In this document: piece after piece, positions 1 to 4,759 of the stretch | Numbering within the stretch: position 1 is the stretch's first letter | Layout: every line of letters starts with the position of its first letter | Source: Candidatus Saccharimonadota bacterium | GTDB lineage: Bacteria > Patescibacteriota > Saccharimonadia > Saccharimonadales > JAGQNJ01 | DNA: 5,059 nucleotides | NCBI GenBank assembly: GCA_020428115.1 | Contig: JAGQNJ010000048.1 | Span: 1 to 5,059 of the forward strand | Direction of reading: 5' to 3' | The notes under the pieces: model-generated | What the model was told of the DNA's origin: nothing | The model's database searches: none | What the model saw: only the letters and a program-made list of their open reading frames with translations | Program-made: the position numbers and the translations under genes

Positions 1-102
1 GGCGATTTTGACGATGGCATCACTGTCGATTAATATCGCTCCTAGTAGGCTGGCTTCGGCATCAATATTTTGTGGGGGTAGTTTGGCCTGGCTGTCATTC
101 AC
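1..102 (-). CDS. dnaB: Replicative DNA helicase DnaB, N-terminal fragment (runs off the left edge)
   Basis: The first 34 codons of a minus-strand gene that continues beyond the window. DnaB is the hexameric ATP-driven helicase that unwinds DNA ahead of the replisome. The visible part reads MNDSQAKLPPQN followed by IDAEASLLGAILID; this matches the family opening in which a short flexible start is followed by PPQN-x-x-AE-x-S-x-LG-A-x-L, the beginning of the helical N-terminal (primase-interacting) domain. The helicase domain itself is outside the window. The start is GTG at 102-100, chosen because a good Shine-Dalgarno (GGAGG, 114-110) lies 7 nt upstream and the conserved PPQN motif begins at residue 9. 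The gene begins 65 nt after the dnaX stop on the same strand with no terminator between, so co-transcription with dnaX is likely. The fragment is short, but the motif is distinctive. Confidence 0.88.
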   Translation of the reverse strand, partial: MNDSQAKLPPQNIDAEASLLGAILIDSDAIVKIA

Positions 103-167
103 AATGAAGCCTCCGCATGACGTACGTTTGTTTTATGCGCTAAGATTAAGTTGTGTGTGGACATGGG

Positions 168-1643
168 CTAATCTTCCAATACTTCCCCACCCCCAAATAC
201 ACTTGTAATTGATTGTAGTGTATCAGATTTTGCAGGTTTTGGTGTGGTCGAAGTGTCTTTGGGCGGCTTGCTATGTTCGTCGACCACACAGGTTACCTTG
301 ACGTTTTTGCCAGTAGTTTGGTGCACGATATCTTGAATATGCTGCTTGTTGCGTGGCTCGTTGCAGCGGCGCTGATGAAATGGGAATGCAAAACTCAGTA
401 CCAGTGCATCATCCTCAAACCGTGGTTGTGCCATGCGAGCAATACCATAAAGTGTGTTGTGCTTGCCCTTCATAGCATTTAAAACGGTTTGCCAATAGTC
501 AGCCTGAAGCGGTGTTGAGGTAGCTTGATCGGGTCCGGCTGCTTTGGCAGGATTCGGCTTTGGTTTGACAGTCGATTTGACGGGTGGTGATTGCTCTGCC
601 GCTACTTTGGGTGCTGAGGTCTTTGGTGCTGGTGATGATTGTTGTGTAGTGGGTGCTATAGGTGTTACAAGCTTGGTTGGCACAGGCAGTACAGATGTGC
701 TTGCCTCCAACACAGCAAGCTCTAGATACGCGCCGGGGTATGAAGATGCAGGAACTTCTAGCAGCTGCCTTACGAGGTTCAGGCTAGTCGCATTAGTCTG
801 GCTACTAGCAAGGATATCTTGGCGTACATAGGCGCCTATTGATTGGGCAATTTGCGAGGGCTGATATCCGGCATCGTACATTGCCTGTAGTTCCTGCATT
901 GCCTCTGTAGCATTTTGACTGGCAATTGCGGTGCAGATACGTTCGATATGTTCGTTCGGTGGCACACCAATAGCTTGTCGCACGACTGCCTCGTCGATTT
1001 TCTCGTGTGCACCACGTACCTGATCGAGCAGGCTGATACTGTCTCTAAAACTTCCCTCGCCGTGTTGCGCGATCAGCAGAAGCGCATCGTCAGAAATGTC
1101 GATCTTTTCTTTGGTGGCTATTTCACGTAGGTGTGCAACAACCTTACTGTTTGGAACAGGCTTAAAACTAAAGCGTTGCGTACGGCTAATAATTGTTTCT
1201 GGCAGTTTATGTGCCTCGGTAGTAGCAAGAATGAATATAACGTGCTCTGGGGGCTCCTCGAGAGTCTTGAGCAGTGCATTAAACGCTTCCTTGGTGAGCA
1301 TGTGTACTTCGTCGATGATGTATACCTTGTACTGAGCGCTAGTTGGCGCAATATGAACTTTGTCGCGCAAGTCTCGGATTTCGTCAATTCTTCGATTGCT
1401 AGCTGCGTCGATTTCGATAATATCAAGATGGGTGCCTTGCTCATCGTACGGCAGGTTATTGACCTCAAACGCCAAAATACGCGCGATACTCGTTTTGCCC
1501 ACGCCACGTGGACCGGTAAACAAGTACGCATGGCTAATACGCCCCTGTTTAAGTGCGTTTTTGAGCGTTGTAGTTATGTGCTCTTGCCCGACTATTTCGT
1601 CTAGACTCTGTGACCGGTATTTTCTATAAAGTGCCTTCCCCAT
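168..1643 (-). CDS. dnaX: DNA polymerase III subunit gamma/tau (clamp-loader ATPase), zinc-module-less form
   Basis: DnaX is the AAA+ motor of the clamp loader that places the sliding clamp on primed DNA and ties polymerase to helicase. From Met at 1643 the protein is 491 aa. Seen: Walker A GPRGVGKT (44-51), Walker B YIIDEVHML (about 108-116), sensor 1 LATT (139-142), the arginine-finger region ISRT (152-155, where the family usually has SRC), sensor 2 GSFRDS (197-202), a helical domain III to about 320, a Pro/Ala/Lys-rich linker (about 325-380), a folded C-terminal segment (about 381-456) and the tail SVFGGGEVLED. The four-cysteine zinc module normally between Walker A and the IDAASN motif is absent; only about 16 residues without cysteine lie there. 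Start: MGKALYRKYR is where the family alignment begins; an in-frame ATG (1652) and GTG (1676) lie upstream. GGAGGG at about 1673-1668 is too far from either ATG to decide. Stop TAG at 170-168. Confidence 0.95.
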   Translation of the reverse strand: MGKALYRKYRSQSLDEIVGQEHITTTLKNALKQGRISHAYLFTGPRGVGKTSIARILAFEVNNLPYDEQGTHLDIIEIDAASNRRIDEIRDLRDKVHIAPTSAQYKVYIIDEVHMLTKEAFNALLKTLEEPPEHVIFILATTEAHKLPETIISRTQRFSFKPVPNSKVVAHLREIATKEKIDISDDALLLIAQHGEGSFRDSISLLDQVRGAHEKIDEAVVRQAIGVPPNEHIERICTAIASQNATEAMQELQAMYDAGYQPSQIAQSIGAYVRQDILASSQTNATSLNLVRQLLEVPASSYPGAYLELAVLEASTSVLPVPTKLVTPIAPTTQQSSPAPKTSAPKVAAEQSPPVKSTVKPKPNPAKAAGPDQATSTPLQADYWQTVLNAMKGKHNTLYGIARMAQPRFEDDALVLSFAFPFHQRRCNEPRNKQHIQDIVHQTTGKNVKVTCVVDEHSKPPKDTSTTPKPAKSDTLQSITSVFGGGEVLED

Positions 1644-1682
1644 TGCAACCATTGTAGCGCGCTTGTTACCCTCCACTACACC

Positions 1683-1714
1683 TTGGACTCTTCATTATAA
1701 GCCTAAGAGTCCAA
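1683..1714. repeat. Perfect 10-bp inverted repeat upstream of dnaX with a TATAAT in the loop
   Basis: On the plus strand TTGGACTCTT (1683-1692) and AAGAGTCCAA (1705-1714) are perfect reverse complements around a 12-nt spacer. No T-run follows on the minus strand, so it is not an ordinary terminator for the 169-aa gene. On the minus strand the spacer holds TATAAT (1699-1694), a perfect -10 hexamer placed to start transcription near 1687, a few bases before the possible GTG start of dnaX; no convincing -35 lies 15-19 nt upstream. It could be an operator around a weak dnaX promoter, an mRNA processing hairpin, or coincidence. Confidence 0.6.
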
Positions 1715-1751
1715 ATTTTCTGTTGTGATAATAGCTTTGTTTGCTAAATAG

Positions 1752-2261
1752 CTACAACGCAGCCTCAAGAGCAGCCCACTCGACGTTTTCGTCGTCCTCT
1801 GGGACATCAACGCTTACTTGATCGCCAGGTTTTGCCTTGAAATACGTAACACTTGCAAGAAGGACACGGTAGCGCTTTTTGCCCACGTCTACAAAATAGT
1901 GGCCGTTATCGAGTATTAGTGCGCCAACCTTTTGCTTGCGTGGCACGGGGCCAATCTGCTTGTACATAAATGCACCGTCATCACCAATAGTCAGTTTGAG
2001 AATATCACCCTGTACGAGCTTAGACTTGCTGGCGTAGTTGGCAGGTACGGGATATGTTTTGCCGTCTGAGCCTACCATGTTTTGCCCATCAAATACGCCT
2101 TCGATAACTTTGCCAGCTATATCGTCTGTCTGTGCAATCGCTGCTGATTCGTCATCACCAATAAGGCTTACCAGCAGCTCCTTGGCCGCAGCAAGGCTTG
2201 TTTCAGCTTCCTGAATTAGTATTTTAAGTCGTTTTATCTGTTTGTCTGGTACGTCTGCCAT
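1752..2261 (-). CDS. Uncharacterised conserved-looking protein, coiled coil plus beta-rich domain
   Basis: A 169-aa acidic soluble protein that I do not recognise as any named family, though its style resembles small conserved proteins of Saccharibacteria/CPR genomes. Seen: residues about 5-35 are heptad-like and charged (KQIKRLKILIQEAETSL), predicting a short coiled coil; residues 51-92 run from KVIEGVFDG through SDGKTYPVPANYASKSKL to GDILKLTI; residues 111-157 are again beta-rich, ending in KPGDQVSVDVPEDD. The two GD-x-(L/V)-x-(L/V) strands suggest small beta barrels (OB- or SH3-like), which is inference only. No signal peptide, membrane segment or cysteine. The start ATG (2261-2259) has only a weak purine-rich site (AAGAGAA) upstream. 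A TTGACA promoter lies about 45 nt upstream and dnaX follows about 108 nt after the stop, so it may share a transcript with dnaX and dnaB. Coding status is secure; function is unknown. Confidence 0.85.
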   Translation of the reverse strand: MADVPDKQIKRLKILIQEAETSLAAAKELLVSLIGDDESAAIAQTDDIAGKVIEGVFDGQNMVGSDGKTYPVPANYASKSKLVQGDILKLTIGDDGAFMYKQIGPVPRKQKVGALILDNGHYFVDVGKKRYRVLLASVTYFKAKPGDQVSVDVPEDDENVEWAALEAAL

Positions 2262-2303
2262 CTCAAGTTCTCTTGTAGTGTTTGTTTGTACACTCTCTGC
2301 CTA

Positions 2304-2332
2304 AAACTACCACGTGAACGGATAATTGTCAA
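2304..2332 (-). promoter_or_regulatory. Promoter for the 169-aa gene (possibly through dnaX and dnaB)
   Basis: On the minus strand a consensus -35 TTGACA (2332-2327) is followed after exactly 17 nt by TAGTTT (2309-2304), a weak -10 (3 of 6) preceded by TGG, which provides an extended -10 TGn element. Predicted transcription start is about 2297, giving a leader of about 35 nt before the ATG at 2261. The perfect -35 and spacing make this a credible sigma70-type promoter. Confidence 0.6.
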
Positions 2333-2350
2333 AATTGCAATACCCCAAAC

Positions 2351-2359
2351 TGTGGATAA
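2351..2359 (-). promoter_or_regulatory. Perfect DnaA box
   Basis: The minus strand reads TTATCCACA at 2359-2351, an exact match to the consensus binding site of the initiator protein DnaA (TTATNCACA). It lies just after the stop codon of the 189-aa gene and 18 nt upstream of the -35 of the promoter leading toward dnaX and dnaB. Only this one exact copy was seen in the window, so it does not look like an origin cluster; a regulatory role or chance are the alternatives. Confidence 0.45.
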
Positions 2360-2363
2360 CAAC

Positions 2364-2933
2364 TTATTGTGCAGGGTCAATGGTTACTACAGGAACACCC
2401 ATTGCTTTATCTTCAGCTATCTGTTCGGCGAAGTATTCACCGCTACTGAAGTTACCACCATGGACATTTTCTTCCCAGCCTGTAGCCTTCTCTTGCCAGG
2501 CATCAATGACTGCCTGTGGATCAGTTCTTGTAACAACCAGAGCATCATTACACCGATCTTCATTGGTTTCAAACTGGACCTCATAATTGCGTCCACGGGC
2601 TGGCAAGCCATCGGTAGTGTCATCTGCTACAGTTTTTACTTTGGCAAAAGTTATTGCGTTATCTGCACCGTTTTCGTAACAACGCAAATATACTGCACCC
2701 TGCATGGTAGTTGGATTACCGTCATTAACGACGTCACCTTCGATAATAAAATCTGGATCAACCTTTAAGTACTCCGCAAGCATAACGGCACCACCAAACA
2801 CTGTCCCCGTTAGTGCAAGGCCAGCTATGCTACCTAACACAACATTACGTCTCGGGTGTCTATCGGATGTATCACGAGGGCGTGGCTGCCTTTCCACTCC
2901 TGGCATCATTATAACGTTACTATGTTTTTTCAT
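2364..2933 (-). CDS. Uncharacterised single-pass membrane-anchored protein
   Basis: From ATG at 2933 the product is 189 aa. Residues 1-30 are strongly basic (RQPRPR, RHPRR), residues about 31-53 form one hydrophobic segment (NVVLGSIAGLALTGTVFGG then AVML), and the remaining about 135 residues are acidic and soluble. By the positive-inside rule the N-terminus is cytoplasmic and the C-terminal domain is outside. No signal-peptidase or lipobox site is evident. The outer domain has two cysteines (about 85 and 128) that could form a disulphide. I do not recognise the family. The open frame extends upstream to 3038, but that extension is encoded by the rplL terminator and the gene's own promoter, so 2933 is the better start. 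No Shine-Dalgarno precedes it, and a -10-like hexamer ends 7 nt before the ATG, suggesting a leaderless mRNA. Stop TAA at 2366-2364; no terminator seen after it. Confidence 0.82.
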   Translation of the reverse strand: MKKHSNVIMMPGVERQPRPRDTSDRHPRRNVVLGSIAGLALTGTVFGGAVMLAEYLKVDPDFIIEGDVVNDGNPTTMQGAVYLRCYENGADNAITFAKVKTVADDTTDGLPARGRNYEVQFETNEDRCNDALVVTRTDPQAVIDAWQEKATGWEENVHGGNFSSGEYFAEQIAEDKAMGVPVVTIDPAQ

Positions 2934-2940
2934 ATTTACG

Positions 2941-2969
2941 ATTAAACCACGGTCTTCAGAAAAATGCAA
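2941..2969 (-). promoter_or_regulatory. Predicted leaderless promoter of the membrane-anchored protein
   Basis: The minus strand has TTGCAT (2969-2964; three of six matches to TTGACA, including TTG), a 17-nt spacer ending in TGG (extended -10), and TTTAAT (2946-2941; five of six to TATAAT). Only 7 nt (CGTAAAT) separate the -10 from the ATG at 2933, so the expected start of transcription falls on or next to the start codon. No Shine-Dalgarno is present. The promoter sits just downstream of the rplL terminator, as expected for an independent unit. Confidence 0.55.
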
Positions 2970-2984
2970 GCTAGAGTATCGTGC

Positions 2985-3014
2985 AAAAAAACCACCCGGC
3001 AATGCGGGTGGTTT
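2985..3014 (-). terminator. Rho-independent terminator of rplJ-rplL
   Basis: On the minus strand AAACCACCCG (3014-3005), loop CATTGC and CGGGTGGTTT (2998-2989) form a perfect 10-bp stem followed by an uninterrupted T-run down to 2985. It starts 16 nt after the rplL stop codon. This is a textbook intrinsic terminator and also shows that the apparent N-terminal extension of the next gene is not coding. Confidence 0.95.
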
Positions 3015-3030
3015 ATTATTGAGAACTTGT

Positions 3031-3414
3031 CTACGCAAGTTCGACAGTAGCGCCAGCCTCTTCGAGGGCTTTCTTGGCTGCTTCTGCGTCTTCTTTTTTG
3101 GCCTTCTCTAGAACTGGCTTTGGTGCGCCATCTACGATTGCCTTTGCTTCACCAAGGCCAAGACCTGTTACGTCCTTGACTGCCTTGATAACAGCTACTT
3201 TTTGTGCACCGGCATCTTTGAGAACAACATCGTACTCGCTCTTTTCTTCGGCTGCACCGGCATCATCGCCACCAGCTGCTGCTGGACCTGCAACTGCTAC
3301 TGCTGCTGCGGCTGGCTCAATACCGTATTCGTCTTTTAGGACGTTCTTTAGTTCGTTTACTTCTACTACAGTTAGCTTTGTTAGCTCTTCTGCTAGTTTC
3401 TTTACATCTGCCAT
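3031..3414 (-). CDS. rplL: 50S ribosomal protein L7/L12
   Basis: L7/L12 forms the mobile stalk dimers that recruit translation GTPases (EF-G, EF-Tu, IF2) to the large subunit. The 127-aa product has the usual length and layout: N-terminal dimerisation helices (1-33, LTKLTVVEVNELKNVL), an Ala/Gly hinge (34-56), and the globular C-terminal domain (57-127) with the signature KVAVIKAVKDVTGLGL, EAKAIVDGAPKPV and EEAGATVEL. One position differs from the common family sequence: GLGLGEAK in place of GLGLKEAK, so Gly88 stands where E. coli has Lys81. Start ATG at 3414-3412 has the Shine-Dalgarno AAGGAA 7 nt upstream. It follows rplJ by 29 nt on the same strand and ends just before a strong terminator, so rplJ and rplL form a two-gene operon in which L7/L12 must be made in excess over L10. 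Confidence 0.98.
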   Translation of the reverse strand: MADVKKLAEELTKLTVVEVNELKNVLKDEYGIEPAAAAVAVAGPAAAGGDDAGAAEEKSEYDVVLKDAGAQKVAVIKAVKDVTGLGLGEAKAIVDGAPKPVLEKAKKEDAEAAKKALEEAGATVELA

Positions 3415-3443
3415 AATATGGTTCCTTTCGATTCAAGAATTAA

Positions 3444-3968
3444 TTAGTTTGTTGCTTTTGCTTCAATGCCATCAAGTAGTGCATGCAGATTGCCACTTAG
3501 GCCACTCACAACATCGTTAAGTGGTGAGCTTAGCATTGCAACTACCTCAGCAATAAGCTGTGGTTTGCTTGGCAGGCTTGCCAAGGCTTTGACTTCATCA
3601 GCGCTCAAAAACTTGCCATCTTCACTGATAGCGCCAACAAACTGAATCGTTGGATTAGCTTTGGCAAACGTAGCAAGCGCCTGAGCTGGGGCTACCTCAT
3701 CATCGCTGTTAAAAGCGTAGAGTAGTTGACCCTTGAGCTCATCAGTGCTCACGTCTTTGAGTGTGTCATTGCTCGCTATAGCTTTGTGAACCAAACGGTT
3801 TTTGAGAACCTGTATGGTTGTGCCGTTTGGCTTTGCGTCACGTCGAAGCTGTTGCATCTGCTTAACGCTTGTACCTTGGTAGGTTGCCACAACGGTCATC
3901 TTAGAGCTTTGGAGCAAGGAGCTGATTTTGTCGATAACATCTTGCTTTTGGTCTTTTGTTAAAGCCAT
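3444..3968 (-). CDS. rplJ: 50S ribosomal protein L10
   Basis: L10 anchors the stalk: its N-terminal domain binds 23S rRNA with L11, and its long C-terminal helix carries L7/L12 dimers. In many bacteria L10, complexed with L7/L12, binds its own mRNA leader to repress the operon. The 174-aa product shows the family opening MALTKDQKQDVIDKISSLL, the rRNA-binding region with KNRLVHKA (about 57-64), the LLYAF and ATFAKANPTI strands, the conserved LASLPSKPQLIAEV segment (about 131-144), and the L7/L12-binding helix (about 148-170, LNDVVSGLSGNLHALLDGIE). Start ATG at 3968-3966 has a strong Shine-Dalgarno AAGGAG 5-6 nt upstream. Its 5' leader of about 220 nt holds an L10-leader element and an intrinsic terminator. 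Stop TAA at 3446-3444. Identification is secure. Confidence 0.98.
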   Translation of the reverse strand: MALTKDQKQDVIDKISSLLQSSKMTVVATYQGTSVKQMQQLRRDAKPNGTTIQVLKNRLVHKAIASNDTLKDVSTDELKGQLLYAFNSDDEVAPAQALATFAKANPTIQFVGAISEDGKFLSADEVKALASLPSKPQLIAEVVAMLSSPLNDVVSGLSGNLHALLDGIEAKATN

Positions 3969-3980
3969 GTAATCTCCTTG

Positions 3981-4029
3981 TGTGACAGTTTCGCGCGTAG
4001 CACTGAGCTATCGTAAGTCACAGCGAAAC
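3981..4029 (-). promoter_or_regulatory. Overlapping alternative helices next to the rplJ ribosome binding site
   Basis: On the minus strand four segments occur in order A-B-A'-B': GTTTCGC (4029-4023), TGTGAC (4022-4017), GCGAAAC (3994-3988) and GTCACA (3986-3981). A pairs perfectly with A' (7 bp) and B with B' (6 bp). The arms cross, so with no linker between A and B they are more likely two alternative hairpins than a standard pseudoknot. B' ends 2 nt before the rplJ Shine-Dalgarno, so switching could alter ribosome access. A functional role is inference. Confidence 0.4.
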
Positions 4030-4073
4030 CATCGTTACTGTTATGTTGTTTTGCTAGGTTGTAAACGTGCTCC

Positions 4074-4109
4074 AAAGAAAAAGTCCTTGGTTGTTTTGAC
4101 CAAGGACTT
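4074..4109 (-). terminator. Intrinsic terminator inside the rplJ leader (attenuator)
   Basis: On the minus strand AAGTCCTTGGT (4109-4099), loop CAAAACA, and ACCAAGGACTT (4091-4081) form a perfect 11-bp stem followed by TTTTTCTTT (4082-4074). It lies between the L10-leader core and the rplJ start, more than 100 nt before the gene, so it would cut the leader transcript short. Attenuation by a terminator after the L10 leader is known for rplJL in Bacillus subtilis; the same scheme is inferred here. Confidence 0.85.
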
Positions 4110-4190
4110 GATACGAACAAACTAAAAGCTGGCTTCTCGTACCTCGGCGACATAATTAAGGTTTGCACCCGTCGCTGTCTTTGGTAATAA
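4110..4190 (-). ncRNA. Ribosomal protein L10 leader (autoregulatory 5' UTR element)
   Basis: The minus strand between promoter and attenuator carries sequence I recognise as the L10-leader signature: GGTGCAAACCTTAAT followed by GTCGCCGAGGTACGAG. GCGAC (4175-4171) pairs with GTCGC (4151-4147); inside it GGT and ACC close a GCAA tetraloop (4169-4160). AAAG (near 4180-4183) may pair with CTTT (near 4129-4126) as an outer stem. In the family this RNA binds the L10-L7/L12 complex and lowers rplJ-rplL expression. Also seen: GGTACGAG (4143-4136) can pair with TTCGTATC (4117-4110), which abuts the terminator stem, so a competing fold exists. Boundaries are approximate. Confidence 0.8.
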
Positions 4191-4197
4191 CAGATGT

Positions 4198-4226
4198 ATG
4201 TTAGCGTAAACTGCAGATTGTGTCAA
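4198..4226 (-). promoter_or_regulatory. Promoter of the rplJ-rplL operon
   Basis: On the minus strand a consensus -35 TTGACA (4226-4221) is followed by a 17-nt spacer and TAACAT (4203-4198; four of six to TATAAT). Transcription would begin near 4190, just before the L10-leader element, giving a leader of about 220 nt. The promoter lies 19 nt after the stop codon of the upstream 157-aa gene. Position, spacing and the downstream leader agree. Confidence 0.75.
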
Positions 4227-4244
4227 TACCCATGCACCAAAATA

Positions 4245-4718
4245 TCAGAGGTATTTGGGCGACACATCGATGTTGTCGCTACCCTTTTGCAGGTCAATAG
4301 TTGTTGGCCTGCGCTGGTTGTCGGGTATTAGTGGAAATATAGTTGCTGCGAACGCAGATGTTGATTTGGCGGACCGCACCGCCTGAATGTCTTCGTAGCT
4401 AAAGTCGCTTCTAAGCGGTGGTTGACCATACTGCTCCCACATAGCCACTTCTTTGGCTACTCTCTCTACGGTCTCGGCATTCATGGCGTCTAACTCTTGC
4501 CACAACCGGTATTCAACAGCATGCACGAGTGCTAGAGATGTTTTATCAAGCTGACTAACACCCCATAGCTTTGCTAAGCGCACGACCAGGGTCGGGTTGT
4601 CGCGCACAAATTGCATAGTGGCTTCATCGACTTCAATACCCATGCAAGATTCGTGTACCTCTGCCGAAAACACGATTTCGGGAGTTGAACCGCCTGCTCG
4701 TGGTGGTATAGAGTTCAT
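4245..4718 (-). CDS. Uncharacterised 157-aa soluble protein upstream of rplJ
   Basis: I do not recognise this protein. From ATG at 4718 it has 157 residues: a disordered Pro/Gly start (MNSIPPRAGGSTPE), a mostly helical middle (about 30-95, including ATMQFVRDNPTLVVRLAKLW and YRLWQELDAMNAETVERVAK), then a loop-rich segment (PLRSDFSYEDIQAVRSAKS) and a polar tail ending VSPKYL. One cysteine; no signal peptide, membrane segment or known catalytic motif. The start was chosen because AAGGAG (4731-4726) lies 7 nt upstream; the in-frame ATG at 4724 is too close to it, and the longer frame to 4775 runs through a terminator hairpin. Stop is TGA (4247-4245). An intrinsic terminator sits between a possible promoter and the ribosome binding site, so expression may depend on readthrough. 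The rplJ promoter follows 19 nt after the stop. Confidence 0.8.
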   Translation of the reverse strand: MNSIPPRAGGSTPEIVFSAEVHESCMGIEVDEATMQFVRDNPTLVVRLAKLWGVSQLDKTSLALVHAVEYRLWQELDAMNAETVERVAKEVAMWEQYGQPPLRSDFSYEDIQAVRSAKSTSAFAATIFPLIPDNQRRPTTIDLQKGSDNIDVSPKYL

Positions 4719-4736
4719 GGGCATGCTCCTTGTAGC

Positions 4737-4759
4737 AAAAACCCCGCTTGTAGCGGGGT
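4737..4759 (-). terminator. Intrinsic terminator directly upstream of the 157-aa gene (possible attenuator)
   Basis: On the minus strand ACCCCGC (4759-4753) and GCGGGGT (4747-4741) form a 7-bp GC-rich stem with loop TACAA (or 8 bp with loop ACA), followed by TTTTT (4741-4737). It may simply end the upstream gene whose stop is at 4870. However, the Shine-Dalgarno of the 157-aa gene begins only 5 nt after the T-run, leaving no room for a promoter between them, so transcripts of that gene must pass through this hairpin. That makes an attenuator role likely. Confidence 0.85.

Noticed and set aside
103..167. Promoter or terminator between dnaX and dnaB
   Set aside because: Only a short ACGTACGT self-complementary stretch (120-127) and the dnaB Shine-Dalgarno were seen; no convincing hairpin with T-run or -35/-10 pair.
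544..831. Plus-strand Gly/Ala/Val-rich frame opposite the dnaX linker
   Set aside because: A shadow of the Pro/Ala/Lys-rich linker; low complexity and no start signal.
1118..1531. 137-codon minus-strand frame within dnaX
   Set aside because: It is an alternative frame of the well-conserved AAA+ domain of DnaX; the translation shows no family features.
2934..3038. N-terminal extension of the membrane-anchored protein up to 3038
   Set aside because: The extension is encoded by the rplL terminator hairpin and by the gene's own promoter, and overlaps the end of rplL.
3959..4168. Minus-strand 69-codon open frame overlapping the rplJ leader and the rplJ start
   Set aside because: It is made of the L10-leader core, the attenuator hairpin and the Shine-Dalgarno region; no ribosome binding site or protein-like composition supports it.
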